A stretch of 64,000 nt of DNA, from positions 1 through 64,000 of the forward strand of contig NZ_PPRT01000034.1 of NCBI RefSeq assembly GCF_002902725.1, given 5' to 3'. Shown here piece after piece: positions 17,791 through 28,244 of the stretch. The translations under genes were made by a program, and so were the position numbers. Each line of letters opens with the position of its first letter. Within the stretch, counting starts at the first letter, position 1. Under the pieces are notes generated by a model, which did not search any database, had not been told where the DNA came from, and saw nothing but the letters and a program-made list of their open reading frames with translations. Source of the stretch: Staphylococcus caprae. Lineage in GTDB: Bacteria; Bacillota; Bacilli; Staphylococcales; Staphylococcaceae.

Positions 17791-20193
17791 TTATCTAATT
17801 GTTGCACCTTGTTGTTGAAGTGCTTCTAAAATTTTATCGTGTACAGCAGTGACACGTTCATCTGTAAGTGTATTTTCTGTATCTAAATAACTCAATCTAA
17901 TCGCAACTGATTTCTTACCTTCTTCTAAATGTTCACCTTCGTAAACATCAAATACCAACGTATCGTTTAAGATATCTTCACCATTTTCATGAATTGTAGA
18001 TAATAGTTCAGATGCTGGGACTTCATGATTCACTTCTAAGGCAATATCTCGAGTGACACCTGGGAATCTAGGAATAGGTTCATAATTGATATAACCTACA
18101 GAAACGTTCATTATTGCATCATAGTTAAGTTCAAACACATACGTACGTTTTAAATCATTGTCTGCCGCTAATGTTGGATGTAATTCTCCGATAAATCCAA
18201 TATCCTCGCCATTTAAAGAAACGATGGCAGTTCTACCTGGGTGTAATCCATTGATTTTACCTGCGCGATAATCAAATTTGAGGTTTAGTTTTTCAGCAAC
18301 ACGGTCCACGACACCTTTAGCTAAGTAAAAATCAACAGTTTCTTTCTTACCTTGCCAAGCATGATTCACATATTGACCTGTTAAGATACCACTTAAGTAT
18401 TCAACTTCATCAGGTAATTCTCCTTCTCCATTACCAAAGAAGACACGACCAATTTCATATAATTTTACGTCTGTATTTTTACGAGCAACATTATATGCTA
18501 CAGCTTCAATTAAATGTGGTAAAAGACTTTGTCTCAAGGTAGAATGCGCTTCACTCATTGGCATCAATAGTTCTATAGTTGAACGATCTTGTAATGCAAA
18601 ATCTTTAGCATGGTCTTTAGATACTAATGAATATGTGATGGCTTGATCAAGACCCGCACCTTCTAATGTGTCTTTAACAGTACGTGTTTTATACTGACGG
18701 TCCGTAAGAGATCCACTCGTTACATCATCGAAGACTGGAAGTGTAGACGGAATATTATCGTAACCGTAAATACGTGCAACTTCCTCAATTAAATCTTCTT
18801 TAATTGAGATATCTTTACGACGTGACGGCACATTCACTATCAATTGACCATCTTTATTTTCAGTGTCAAAACCGAGTTGTTCAAAGATATTAACAATATC
18901 TTCATCACTTAGACTAAATCCAATTGTTTGATTAACCTTGTCAGCAGTAATTTCAATTGGAGTAACAAATGAACCTAAATCGCCAGCTGATACTCTATCG
19001 CTTAGGACTGTACCAGAAGCATACGTTTCTAGTAAATAACAAGCTCTGTCTACAGCTTCATCTACAAATTCTGTTGCTATACCCTTTTCAAAGCGACTTG
19101 AAGATTCGCTTCTTAAATTTAAACGACGTGATGTATGACGAATTGATACTGGGTCAAAAATGGCACCTTCTACCACAACATTACGTGTTTGGTCCGTTAC
19201 TTCAGAGAAGTCTCCGCCCATCACACCACCTAAAGCAATCGGTTCACGACCATTAGTAATAACGATGTCCGTATTTAGAAGTTGACGCTCTACATCATCT
19301 AATGTTGTCATCTTCTCATCTTCATTCGCTTGTCGTACTTCTATCATTTTTGAACCGATTTGATCTTGATCAAACATATGAAGAGGTTGACCATATTCTA
19401 ATAATACATAATTAGAAATATCTACTACATTATTAATTGGTCGAATGCCTGCTTTCATTAAACGTGCTTGCATCCAGATTGGTGATGGTGCAATTGTGAC
19501 ATCATGAACAACTCTTGCACTATAATAAGGTACTTTGTCCTCATTTTTAACGGAAACTGATAATTCATCTTTCGCAGAAATATTACTTTCTTGACTAGAA
19601 GTTTGAGGTTTCGTCATGTCCGTTTGATATAATGCAGCAACTTCATATGCTGTACCTACCATGCTTAACGCATCCGCACGGTTAGGTGTTAAATCAAATT
19701 CCATAACTTGATCATTAAGATATAACGCTTCAAGTGCATCTGTACCTGGTGTGACTTCTGTAGGGAAGACGAAAATGCCATTTTCAAATGCTTTTGGCGT
19801 CACATGACTTGAAATACCAATTTCTTGTAAAGAACAAATCATACCTTCAGAACGTTCGCCACGTAACTTCGCTCGTTTAATTTTAACGCCACCTGGTAAA
19901 CGGCCACCTACTTTTGCGACAATCACATATTGACCTTCGTCAACATTTGGCGCACCACATACAATTTGAACTGGTTCGTCCTCACCTAAATCAACCTGGC
20001 AAATATTTAATTTGTCGGCATCTGGGTGTGGGGATTTTGAAACGACATGACCGACAACTAAATTTTTAATATCTTTTGTATAATCAATAATATCGTCTAC
20101 TTCGATACCAGTTCTTGTAATTTTTTCCGCTAAATCTTGAACTGATTGGTTTACATCTACATAATCTTTTAACCATTCATTTGAAATCAACAT
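17791..20193 (-). CDS. pheT: phenylalanyl-tRNA synthetase beta subunit
   Basis: An 800-residue beta subunit of the heterotetrameric synthetase charging tRNA-Phe. Domains: EMAP/tRNA-binding fold (about 39-150, VVGHVVSKSPHPDADKLNICQVD), B3/B4 editing region (about 210-385, including the QPLHMFDQD segment), B5, catalytic-like core and the C-terminal anticodon-binding FDX-ACB domain (PRFPGVTRDIALEV onward). Its ATG shares one base with the pheS stop, so the subunits are coupled in a 1:1 ratio. Controlled with pheS by the T-box leader. Confidence 0.98.
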   Translation of the reverse strand: MLISNEWLKDYVDVNQSVQDLAEKITRTGIEVDDIIDYTKDIKNLVVGHVVSKSPHPDADKLNICQVDLGEDEPVQIVCGAPNVDEGQYVIVAKVGGRLPGGVKIKRAKLRGERSEGMICSLQEIGISSHVTPKAFENGIFVFPTEVTPGTDALEALYLNDQVMEFDLTPNRADALSMVGTAYEVAALYQTDMTKPQTSSQESNISAKDELSVSVKNEDKVPYYSARVVHDVTIAPSPIWMQARLMKAGIRPINNVVDISNYVLLEYGQPLHMFDQDQIGSKMIEVRQANEDEKMTTLDDVERQLLNTDIVITNGREPIALGGVMGGDFSEVTDQTRNVVVEGAIFDPVSIRHTSRRLNLRSESSSRFEKGIATEFVDEAVDRACYLLETYASGTVLSDRVSAGDLGSFVTPIEITADKVNQTIGFSLSDEDIVNIFEQLGFDTENKDGQLIVNVPSRRKDISIKEDLIEEVARIYGYDNIPSTLPVFDDVTSGSLTDRQYKTRTVKDTLEGAGLDQAITYSLVSKDHAKDFALQDRSTIELLMPMSEAHSTLRQSLLPHLIEAVAYNVARKNTDVKLYEIGRVFFGNGEGELPDEVEYLSGILTGQYVNHAWQGKKETVDFYLAKGVVDRVAEKLNLKFDYRAGKINGLHPGRTAIVSLNGEDIGFIGELHPTLAADNDLKRTYVFELNYDAIMNVSVGYINYEPIPRFPGVTRDIALEVNHEVPASELLSTIHENGEDILNDTLVFDVYEGEHLEEGKKSVAIRLSYLDTENTLTDERVTAVHDKILEALQQQGATIR

Positions 20194-21251
20194 TACTGGT
20201 CACCTCTATCTTCTACTGCTTTAAATTGATCTAAGAAACGTACATCATTTGTGTAGAAATGACGAATATCTTCAATACCATATTTCAACATTGCAATACG
20301 ATCTGGACCCATACCGAAAGCAAATCCTGAATATTCATTAGAATCAAATCCTGCCATTTCGAGTACATTAGGGTGTACCATTCCTGCACCTAAAATTTCA
20401 ATCCAACCGGTATGCTTACATACGTTACATCCTTTTCCTTTACATTTAAAACAAGAAATGTCTACTTCAACAGAAGGTTCTGTGAATGGGAAATAACTTG
20501 GGCGCAAACGAATTTCGCGTTCTGGACCAAAAAGTTTTTTCGCAAGTAGGTCTAATGTCCCTTTCAAGTCACTCATTTTAATATTTTTATCGACGACTAA
20601 TCCTTCAATTTGTGTAAATTGGTGACTATGCGTCGCATCATCTGAGTCACGGCGATACACTTTACCTGGACAAATAATTTTAACCGGACCTTTGCCTTCA
20701 CGTTTTTCCATTGTTCTCGCTTGAACTGGAGACGTATGTGTACGCATTAAAATTTCTTCAGTAATGTAAAAACTGTCTTGCATATCTCTTGCAGGATGAG
20801 ATTTAGGCAAATTCAAAGCTTCAAAATTGTAATAATCTTGTTCAACTTCATAACCATCAACAATTTCATAACCTAAACCGAGGAATAAATCTTCAATTTC
20901 TTCGACCGTTCTTGTTAATGGATGTTTTGAGCCAATTTCAATATGTCGACTAGGTAAAGTCACATCAATAGTTTCTTCTGCAAGTTGTTGATTTAATTTT
21001 TCTTCTTTAAGTATATTTTGTCTTTCATCTAATTCATTTTGAATCGTTTGACGTAGTTCATTCACTTTTTGTCCGTAAGCAGGCTTTTCTTCATTAGGTA
21101 AATCTTTCATATTCTTCATTAATCCACTTACAGAGCCCTTTTTACCTAAATACTTAACCTTCACATCTTGTAATGCACGTTCATCATTAGCTTCATTAAT
21201 ATCGACAAGCGCTTGTTGTTTTAACTCAGCCATCGTATCATTTTGAGTCAT
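20193..21251 (-). CDS. pheS: phenylalanyl-tRNA synthetase alpha subunit
   Basis: A 352-residue class II catalytic subunit activating phenylalanine. Visible: N-terminal coiled-coil arm (about 1-85), motif 1 region, [22 protein letters not shown] (motif 2 region) and the motif 3 text [19 protein letters not shown] start at the ATG at 21251 ([10 protein letters not shown]), preceded by AAGGAGGAG, giving the normal family length; the frame is open further upstream but into the terminator. First gene of pheST. Confidence 0.97.
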   Translation of the reverse strand: MTQNDTMAELKQQALVDINEANDERALQDVKVKYLGKKGSVSGLMKNMKDLPNEEKPAYGQKVNELRQTIQNELDERQNILKEEKLNQQLAEETIDVTLPSRHIEIGSKHPLTRTVEEIEDLFLGLGYEIVDGYEVEQDYYNFEALNLPKSHPARDMQDSFYITEEILMRTHTSPVQARTMEKREGKGPVKIICPGKVYRRDSDDATHSHQFTQIEGLVVDKNIKMSDLKGTLDLLAKKLFGPEREIRLRPSYFPFTEPSVEVDISCFKCKGKGCNVCKHTGWIEILGAGMVHPNVLEMAGFDSNEYSGFAFGMGPDRIAMLKYGIEDIRHFYTNDVRFLDQFKAVEDRGDQ

Positions 21252-21319
21252 GACCAAACTCCTCCTTTTTAAATGCCACTTTTCAATTTTGATTTCGGAA
21301 AATAAAACACTCAAACTTC

Positions 21320-21632
21320 AACATCAAAAAAAGCTTCCACCCCAAATCAAACTGGGACGAAAGCTTTCCGTGGTACCACCCAAATTTATGCATAAGCATA
21401 CACTTGTAAATCTATTGATAACGGAATGACAATTCCGACTTAAATTTCTTTAAGTAACCAAAAAGATGAAAAAAATTATTTCAGGTTGGAATAACTTTCA
21501 GTCGCGGTCATTCTCCCTTGGCAACCCTTTAAATAATTTACGTCTTTTTATTGGCAGTTCATTTAGTTGTTTAAGTGATGTTCAAATTGATGATGATTGC
21601 TTTAATTCTTATAAATTTCATTCATTATTATA
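21320..21632 (-). promoter_or_regulatory. T-box leader and promoter of pheST
   Basis: Promoter on the minus strand: TTGACC (21651-21656) and TATAAT (21627-21632), spacer 18. The leader contains the conserved T-box GGGTGGTACCACGG (about 21368-21382) followed by a terminator stem (21331-21366) and T7 run at 21324-21330. A TTC triplet in GTTATTCCAACC is a candidate Phe specifier codon. Uncharged tRNA-Phe would favour the antiterminator and raise pheST expression. I did not fold the whole leader. The -35 box overlaps the stop of the upstream methyltransferase gene. Confidence 0.92.
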
Positions 21633-21652
21633 GCCGAACTTTGAACATAGGG

Positions 21653-22393
21653 TCAACCTTTCAACTGATATAACAGTATACTTCCAGCAATAGCTACATT
21701 TAAACTTTCCGCTTTACCGTAAATTGGAATAATTAAATTTTTCGTTGTTTGTTGTAACAATTCCTGATTAACCCCTTCGCCTTCATTGCCTAATAGCAAA
21801 GCGAAAGTTGATTGAGCTTCTATTTCTTTAAAGCTCACCGCATTTTCAAGTGCAGTACCGTAAACCGGCCCATCAAAATTGTTCATGTAGTTCGCCAAAT
21901 CTTCCGTTACAACTGGAATATGGAAGATGCTTCCTTGACTTGCACGCATGACTTTATCTTGATAAGGATCAGCAGTGCCCTTTTCCATTACAATTAAATC
22001 TAAACCTGCAGCATCAGCCGTACGAATGAGCGTGCCTAAGTTACCTGGATCTTGAATACGATCAATTAATAACACTTGTTGTGCTTTCGATACATCATAT
22101 TGTGGTTTGTCAATTACTGCAAAGAAACCTTGTGGCGTAACAGTACCTGAGAGCGCCTCAGCAACTTTCATATTAATTTCATACGTTTCATTCGCATAGT
22201 TTAAAAGCGCCTCATCAGTTCTATCTGGTTCTATAACAAATAATTGTTGAATCGTAATGCCGCTTTGCTGAGCCTCTTCAATAAGATGAATACCTTCAAT
22301 CAAAGCCTGTCCTGTTTTATCACGGTCGCGTTTCTTTTTTAATTTATTGGCATTTTTTATTTTATTATTTTGAGCAGACGTAATTTGTTCCAT
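21653..22393 (-). CDS. TrmH/SpoU-family RNA 2'-O-methyltransferase
   Basis: A 246-residue SPOUT methyltransferase likely methylating rRNA or tRNA ribose. It has an N-terminal substrate-binding domain (QALIEGIHLIEEAQ), then the knot motifs DRIQDPGNLGTLIRTADAAG, LLGNEGEGV and the C-terminal LNVAIAGSILLYQ. I start at the ATG at 22393 (MEQITSAQNN), ten bases after TTGGAG; the frame is open upstream but without support. In S. aureus the equivalent gene also lies between isdG and pheS, which supports conserved placement of the isd locus. Confidence 0.93.
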   Translation of the reverse strand: MEQITSAQNNKIKNANKLKKKRDRDKTGQALIEGIHLIEEAQQSGITIQQLFVIEPDRTDEALLNYANETYEINMKVAEALSGTVTPQGFFAVIDKPQYDVSKAQQVLLIDRIQDPGNLGTLIRTADAAGLDLIVMEKGTADPYQDKVMRASQGSIFHIPVVTEDLANYMNNFDGPVYGTALENAVSFKEIEAQSTFALLLGNEGEGVNQELLQQTTKNLIIPIYGKAESLNVAIAGSILLYQLKG

Positions 22394-22629
22394 TATATAG
22401 ATTCTCCAACTCTTAAAGTGATGTATATATTGTAATTCAATTTGAGCGGATTTCAAACCTTACATTCATTCTATTATCAACTCAATGGTAAAAAATAAAA
22501 GCAAATCGGGAGCCTATTCAATTGGAATGACTGCATCGACTTGCTTCATAGGATTGCATTTAATATTTTGAAAATAAGTGTATGTAATTTAAGCTATAAC
22601 TTGAACTATATACATACTCATTTAAATGA

Positions 22630-23693
<1,064 letters not shown>

Positions 23694-23701
<8 letters not shown>

Positions 23702-24479
23702 TTGATGGTGTCACCCTTTTTCTACAAATAATCATGCCACATTCATCATCCTGAATAATTTTAGTGTCTATTTGGTACATTTCTTTTAAAATCTTTTCAT
23801 TAATTACTTGGCTTGGTTCACCTTGTGCAAGCACCCCATCGGTACTCAAACATATGACTTCATCACTGTACTCAATCGCTTGATTAATATCATGAAGTAC
23901 CATAATAAATGTGATATTATAGCGTTCCTTCAAAAGTCGAATTGTATCTAGAACTTGATATTGATAATGAATATCTAAATACGTCGTTGGTTCATCTAGT
24001 AATATGTATTGTGGCTCCTGAACGAGAGCTGTAGCCAGAAATACTCTTTGAGCTTCTCCACCTGACAAAGTAATTAACTTTTTATGTTGTAGATGTTCCA
24101 AATTTAATTGTTGAATAGTATGTTGAATAATCCTTTCTTTATGTTGATCTCTATTCAACACACTTCCATAACTATAACGACCTAATTCAATATATTCTCT
24201 CACTGTAAAACCTTCAGGAATTTTCATCGTTTGGTGAACCGTTGCGAGTTCATGTGCCAACGCCTTTTTACTAAACTTTTTCAAATCCTGTTGATTAAGA
24301 TAGATTACTCCAGACGAAGGTTTCAAATTACGAGAAAGTATTTTCAATAATGTTGATTTACCGCAACCGTTGGGGCCTATAATTGAAGTGATGGCATTTG
24401 AGCTAAATGTTAATGAAAGATTTTTAATGATTTCCGATTCATTCTTATATTGAAAATGAAGTCCCTCAGTATGCATCAT
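23694..24479 (-). CDS. heme/iron ABC transporter ATPase (IsdL-like)
   Basis: A 261-residue FecE/BtuD-type ATPase. Walker A GPNGCGKST near residue 37, Q-loop region, signature LSGGEAQRV near 138 and Walker B YILLDEPTTYLD near 158 are intact. It should energise the IsdE-IsdF heme importer. It overlaps isdF by 14 bases and srtB by eight, so it belongs to the operon. S. aureus lacks an ATPase gene at this place and relies on FhuC; S. lugdunensis has one called IsdL, which this resembles by position. Confidence 0.92.
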
Positions 24480-25434
24480 TAACCGCTCCTTTACAAATGA
24501 GATAAATTAATACAGGACCTCCAATTAACATCATGATGACATTAGCCGGTATTTCAAGAGGCGGATGAATCGTTCTACCTAGTAAGTCAGTCATTACTAC
24601 AAACCATGCGCCTATAATTATGGATAGTGGAAGGACTTGCTTATAATTTGCGCCTATAAGTTTCCTTACAATATGAGGAATGATTAAACCGACAAATGCA
24701 AGTGGACCGACAATCGAAGACGATGCACTTGCTAGAAATACTGCAACCATTCCAACTATTAATCGATATTTCGTAATATGGAAACCTAAATTATTCGCTT
24801 GTTTCTCCTCTAAAGCTAATAAATTTACCTTAGACATTAAAATGATTGTCATTGCTAAACCTATCACTGCTGAAAGCACAATCATTTTGACATCATTCCA
24901 TGTTTTCATAGTGAAACCTTGAGGCATTTTCAAAAATGGATTCTGAGCAAATAAATCTAACAAACCAGTTAACATTGCAAACATGGCTACCCCAATCAAT
25001 ATCATTCGTGTCGGTAGCAGTTTAAACTTAACACTTAAAATGAACAACATTAAAAATGGTAGCATCCCTCCAACAAAACTAAGTAAAGGAATATAGAAAA
25101 AGAGTTGCGGTGCAAGTAATAATAAAATCGTTCTCGCTACCAAAGCTCCGGAAGATACTCCGAGTAGTTGCGCTTCAGCCAAAGGGTTCTGTAATACTGC
25201 TTGTAGTAAAGCTCCGGAAGCTGACAACATGGCTCCTACACATAAGGCAATCAATATTCTAGGTAATCTTAAATCTATAATGGTATCTATATTCGATGCT
25301 TCCCCAGTTGAAAGCTTCTGAAGTATGTCTTTAAAATGGATTGGTATCGTTCCTATTACAAACGAAATATAGATGGTAATACAAAGTAAGATAAGTGAAA
25401 TAATAACTAATATTCTAGGATGTTGTTGAAACAT
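24466..25434 (-). CDS. isdF: heme ABC transporter permease IsdF
   Basis: A 322-residue FecCD/BtuC-family permease with about nine to ten membrane helices. Family motifs include LRLPRILIALCVGAMLSASG, ANNLGFH (ATPase coupling loop) and GPLAFVGLIIPHIVRKL. It forms the heme channel receiving substrate from IsdE. Located 12 bases after isdE and overlapping the ATPase gene. Length is normal for IsdF. Confidence 0.95.
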   Translation of the reverse strand: MFQQHPRILVIISLILLCITIYISFVIGTIPIHFKDILQKLSTGEASNIDTIIDLRLPRILIALCVGAMLSASGALLQAVLQNPLAEAQLLGVSSGALVARTILLLLAPQLFFYIPLLSFVGGMLPFLMLFILSVKFKLLPTRMILIGVAMFAMLTGLLDLFAQNPFLKMPQGFTMKTWNDVKMIVLSAVIGLAMTIILMSKVNLLALEEKQANNLGFHITKYRLIVGMVAVFLASASSSIVGPLAFVGLIIPHIVRKLIGANYKQVLPLSIIIGAWFVVMTDLLGRTIHPPLEIPANVIMMLIGGPVLIYLICKGAVNDAY

Positions 25435-25446
25435 TATTTATCTCCA

Positions 25447-26328
25447 TTACTTTTTATAAAATAGATTATAGAGTTGTGTCATGGCATCATCAGCATCTAC
25501 ATTCGCAGTGATGCCAAATGGAATTTCTTCCAAATCATAGACTTGGTTGTTCTTTACAGCTTTAAAGTGTTTCCAAATATCATTTTGTTTAAATTCTTTC
25601 TGGAACATTTTTTTAACTTCATCGGGCATACCATGTGGGAGTCTCAATATGATATCTGGATTGACGTTAACAAGGTGCTCTGTATTCGAAGAAATATATT
25701 GCTTTGAGTGATCTTGAATGACATTTTCTCCCCCAGCAATTTTTACAAGATCTCCAATATAAGATTGATCTGTGGCTACTAAATAACTTCCTGGAATACC
25801 CATAAGTATCAGTACTTTAGGATGTTTCTTCTCTTTCGCAACTTTGCTTTCAATATTTGCCTTTACAGTATTAAGATGATCATTCAATTCTTTAGCTTTT
25901 TTCTCTCTATTAAATTGCTTCCCTAATTCAGTTATAGATTTTTCCATCCCATTTAGACTGTCATAATCATAGAAATACCCCTTCATATTCAACTGTTTGT
26001 AAAATGGTTTCATCTCATCTTTAATCGTAGAAACACTTAATACATGTGTTGGATTTACTTTTTTAACCGCTTCTACACTCGGTTCCATTGGTTGCCCTAC
26101 TTCAGGTACATTTTTATAGCGTTCTGGTAATTTCTTATATGACGTTGGTTTGCCGACTATTGGCAAATCGAGTTTATCTAGTGTCATTGTTAATGCGACT
26201 GTCGTTGGTACGATTCGAAATTCTTTTGTTTGCGCACTGTCTTTCTTTTTATCTTTACCACTAGAGTCACAACCACTTAGTAAAATGATAAATATTATTA
26301 AAGTAGTAATTAACCTGGTTATTTTCAT
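25447..26328 (-). CDS. isdE: heme-binding lipoprotein IsdE
   Basis: A 293-residue substrate-binding lipoprotein. Signal peptide with lipobox LLSGC, modified Cys20, then a bilobed type III (FepB/BtuF-like) fold. IsdE in S. aureus holds heme with Met and His; candidates here are Met64-region residues (TVALTMTLDKL) and the His in the C-terminal lobe. Its start overlaps the upstream NEAT gene by four bases (ATGA), and isdF follows 12 bases on. Receives heme from IsdC or the NEAT membrane protein. Confidence 0.95.
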   Translation of the reverse strand: MKITRLITTLIIFIILLSGCDSSGKDKKKDSAQTKEFRIVPTTVALTMTLDKLDLPIVGKPTSYKKLPERYKNVPEVGQPMEPSVEAVKKVNPTHVLSVSTIKDEMKPFYKQLNMKGYFYDYDSLNGMEKSITELGKQFNREKKAKELNDHLNTVKANIESKVAKEKKHPKVLILMGIPGSYLVATDQSYIGDLVKIAGGENVIQDHSKQYISSNTEHLVNVNPDIILRLPHGMPDEVKKMFQKEFKQNDIWKHFKAVKNNQVYDLEEIPFGITANVDADDAMTQLYNLFYKK

Positions 26329-27392
26329 TTTTTAGACTCACTCTTTCTATTAACAAAATATGTAGCTATTAGTACTAATAATGCCAATAAAATTAGTGAA
26401 CCTAAAATCACATATGTCTTTGTATGATGCGAAGGTTTCATTTCTTTAAATTCCTTTTTAGGTTGAGGTTTCTTATCGGCATCTCTATTGAAATTCGGAT
26501 TTGGTTTATCTTTTTTACTTTGAAAAGGATTTAACTGAGTTTGATGACTTGGTTTAGACTTTGTGTGAGTATTTCCAAATGAAGGTGTCATTGGAAAATG
26601 ATTGTTAGTAGTTATTGCGTTAGAATTACCCATACTATCTTTGAACAATTGATGTTGATTTTCGGGCTTTAATGTTTCTTGAGAAATAGGTTTCTTTTGT
26701 TTTGAACTTACATTATCTTCTGGAATTAAAGTTTGGTTAGACAAAACGTCTGAATTTTTCTCAACATTATTATTTTCATCAAATTTTTTACTATTTAAAT
26801 TGCAATCTTTATCGTCACATGTATTTACTTCGTTTTTATGATCAATTTTCAATTTATCTTTATTAGTCATAACGATGTACGTCACGTAATGATGGTCATA
26901 TTTTAATGAAGGTATATTGATATGGATACGAGACTTTATTTCTTCTTTTATGTCATTGATAGGCATACGTATGGTTATAGTATCTTTGTCTTTATCCTCA
27001 TCAATTGTAGTTATTTTTAATTCTTTATTTTTTTGATAAAAGTGAAAACTCTGCCACCATTTTCTATTTAGAATCGTTATTTCGAAATAGGTTTTCCCTT
27101 CGATATTCACTAAAAATCCAGGATGTTTAACATAGTCGTTCATGTGCGAAGGTTCCTTATCATTTTGACGTCGCACATAAAATTGCACAGCTTGTTTCTT
27201 TATATCTTTATCATTATGTATAGTGGTATCAGTCTTACCATTTTTTATTTTTCTTTCTATATAAGAATTGGCTGATGATTGAGTCTCATCATCAGCCTTA
27301 GCTAGATATGTGTGATTTTCATTTATTAAAGTTACGCATAAAGTCAAAGCGATAATAAAGTTTTTCGCCTTTATACGGCCCCATTGATTCAT
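26325..27392 (-). CDS. membrane-bound NEAT-domain heme protein (IsdK-like, in the isdD position)
   Basis: A 355-residue protein with signal peptide (about 1-33), one NEAT domain (about 68-176) and a long Asn/Lys/Pro-rich stalk to a C-terminal membrane helix and positive tail (about 328-355). The heme motif Y165DHHY169 and the SHMNDYV 3-10 helix are intact, and WW at 112-113 matches other NEATs. There is no LPXTG- or NPQTN-type motif before the helix, so wall anchoring is unlikely; retention in the membrane or release is expected. It overlaps isdC by one base (TAATG) and isdE by four. S. lugdunensis IsdK is the nearest described type I recall. Confidence 0.85.
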   Translation of the reverse strand: MNQWGRIKAKNFIIALTLCVTLINENHTYLAKADDETQSSANSYIERKIKNGKTDTTIHNDKDIKKQAVQFYVRRQNDKEPSHMNDYVKHPGFLVNIEGKTYFEITILNRKWWQSFHFYQKNKELKITTIDEDKDKDTITIRMPINDIKEEIKSRIHINIPSLKYDHHYVTYIVMTNKDKLKIDHKNEVNTCDDKDCNLNSKKFDENNNVEKNSDVLSNQTLIPEDNVSSKQKKPISQETLKPENQHQLFKDSMGNSNAITTNNHFPMTPSFGNTHTKSKPSHQTQLNPFQSKKDKPNPNFNRDADKKPQPKKEFKEMKPSHHTKTYVILGSLILLALLVLIATYFVNRKSESKK

Positions 27393-27997
27393 TATTGGTT
27401 ACCTTTTTTCAACTTAAATGTCATAACTGAAATTGTAATCAATGCAAATAAAGAAACAATTGGAATCAAATATGTATATGTTGGAATTCCACCACTAGTT
27501 TGAGGATTTTCTACATTGGATTTATCTTGCACGATATTTGGTGAGCCAGTAGCTCCCGAATCTTTCCCATCAAATTTAAAAGTAATATTGTAATGATGAT
27601 CATATTTAAAAGGTTTACCATTTACTGGTTCATTAATATAAACAGAGATTGTACCATTCACTTTACCTGAAGCTTTGCTTAGTTCAAATTCTGACGTTCT
27701 AATATCTTTACTGGCATCTTTATTAATGATTTTTTCTTTGTGACCATCAATACTCATTCCAGTAATCCAATGACTATGATTGACTGTAATTTGCAGTACC
27801 TTTTTACCATCTTTTTCAATTAATTTTGCTGGCTTTTCAAAATAATCATTCGCCATTGAAGTATCATTCGTATTATATTTGAGAACTTCGAAATTGATTG
27901 ATTTCCCTTCAGCCGCATGACTTACATTTGGAACCCAACTAAATAAAAATATAAATAAAACTAGGATAAAACTTAGTGATTTATATGTCACTTTCAA
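27392..27997 (-). CDS. isdC: sortase B-anchored heme relay protein IsdC
   Basis: A 201-residue NEAT protein carrying heme across the wall to IsdE. Signal peptide ends near AAEG (28-31), the NEAT spans about 33-145, and the heme ligand motif is Y132DHHY136, the same numbers as in S. aureus. The sorting signal is NPQTS at 164-168 with a hydrophobic tail, so SrtB is the expected anchor, with Ser replacing the Asn of NPQTN. I choose the TTG at 27997: GGAGG stands nine bases upstream, while the GTG two codons later and the upstream frame fit less well. First gene of the operon. Confidence 0.95.
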   Translation of the reverse strand: MKVTYKSLSFILVLFIFLFSWVPNVSHAAEGKSINFEVLKYNTNDTSMANDYFEKPAKLIEKDGKKVLQITVNHSHWITGMSIDGHKEKIINKDASKDIRTSEFELSKASGKVNGTISVYINEPVNGKPFKYDHHYNITFKFDGKDSGATGSPNIVQDKSNVENPQTSGGIPTYTYLIPIVSLFALITISVMTFKLKKGNQ

Positions 27998-28054
27998 TTC
28001 AAAAACCTCCATGAGAGTGATGAATGTAAACACTTTCCACTCTAATTCTTGTTA

Positions 28055-28070
28055 AAAGAATAAATGATAA
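28055..28070. other. placeholder for overlap check: right part of the Fur box region
   Basis: AT-rich inter-promoter sequence between the divergent isdC operon and the repeat-protein gene; the functional element is the Fur box listed separately. No further feature is claimed here. Confidence 0.1.
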
Positions 28071-28086
28071 TAGTTATCAATGTCAA
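28057..28086 (-). promoter_or_regulatory. isdC operon promoter with Fur box
   Basis: Minus strand: -35 TTGACA (28081-28086), -10 TATTCT (28057-28062), spacer 18. The Fur box TGATAATAGTTATCA (28065-28079) differs from the 7-1-7 consensus TGATAATNATTATCA by one base and fills the spacer, so bound Fur would block polymerase. This would control the seven-gene isdC-to-isdG operon. Confidence 0.93.
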
Positions 28087-28154
28087 CAAAAATTTGATAA
28101 TATTTTTAATTAGTTGTTTAATGCTTGTAAAATATGCTAATATATTGTTTGTCC

Positions 28155-28170
28155 ATTATCATTTGATAAT
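28155..28170. promoter_or_regulatory. Fur-box-like palindrome upstream of the repeat wall protein
   Basis: ATTATCATTTGATAAT is a perfect inverted repeat of the Fur half-site (ATTATCA / TGATAAT), though in the converging order with two centre bases rather than the 7-1-7 order. It lies about 75 bases before the ATG of the 727-residue protein. I cannot place a confident -10 for that gene, so regulation is an inference. Confidence 0.5.
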
Positions 28171-28244
28171 GCTCTATTTCACTCTAATTCTATAACTTCT
28201 CAAAACACAACTGAGAGAACTACTTATCAAAGGAGAGAAAAGTT

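Noticed and set aside
28055-28070. The low-confidence 'other' entry at the isdC promoter
   Set aside because: It adds nothing to the promoter/Fur-box entry at 28057-28086 and should be ignored.
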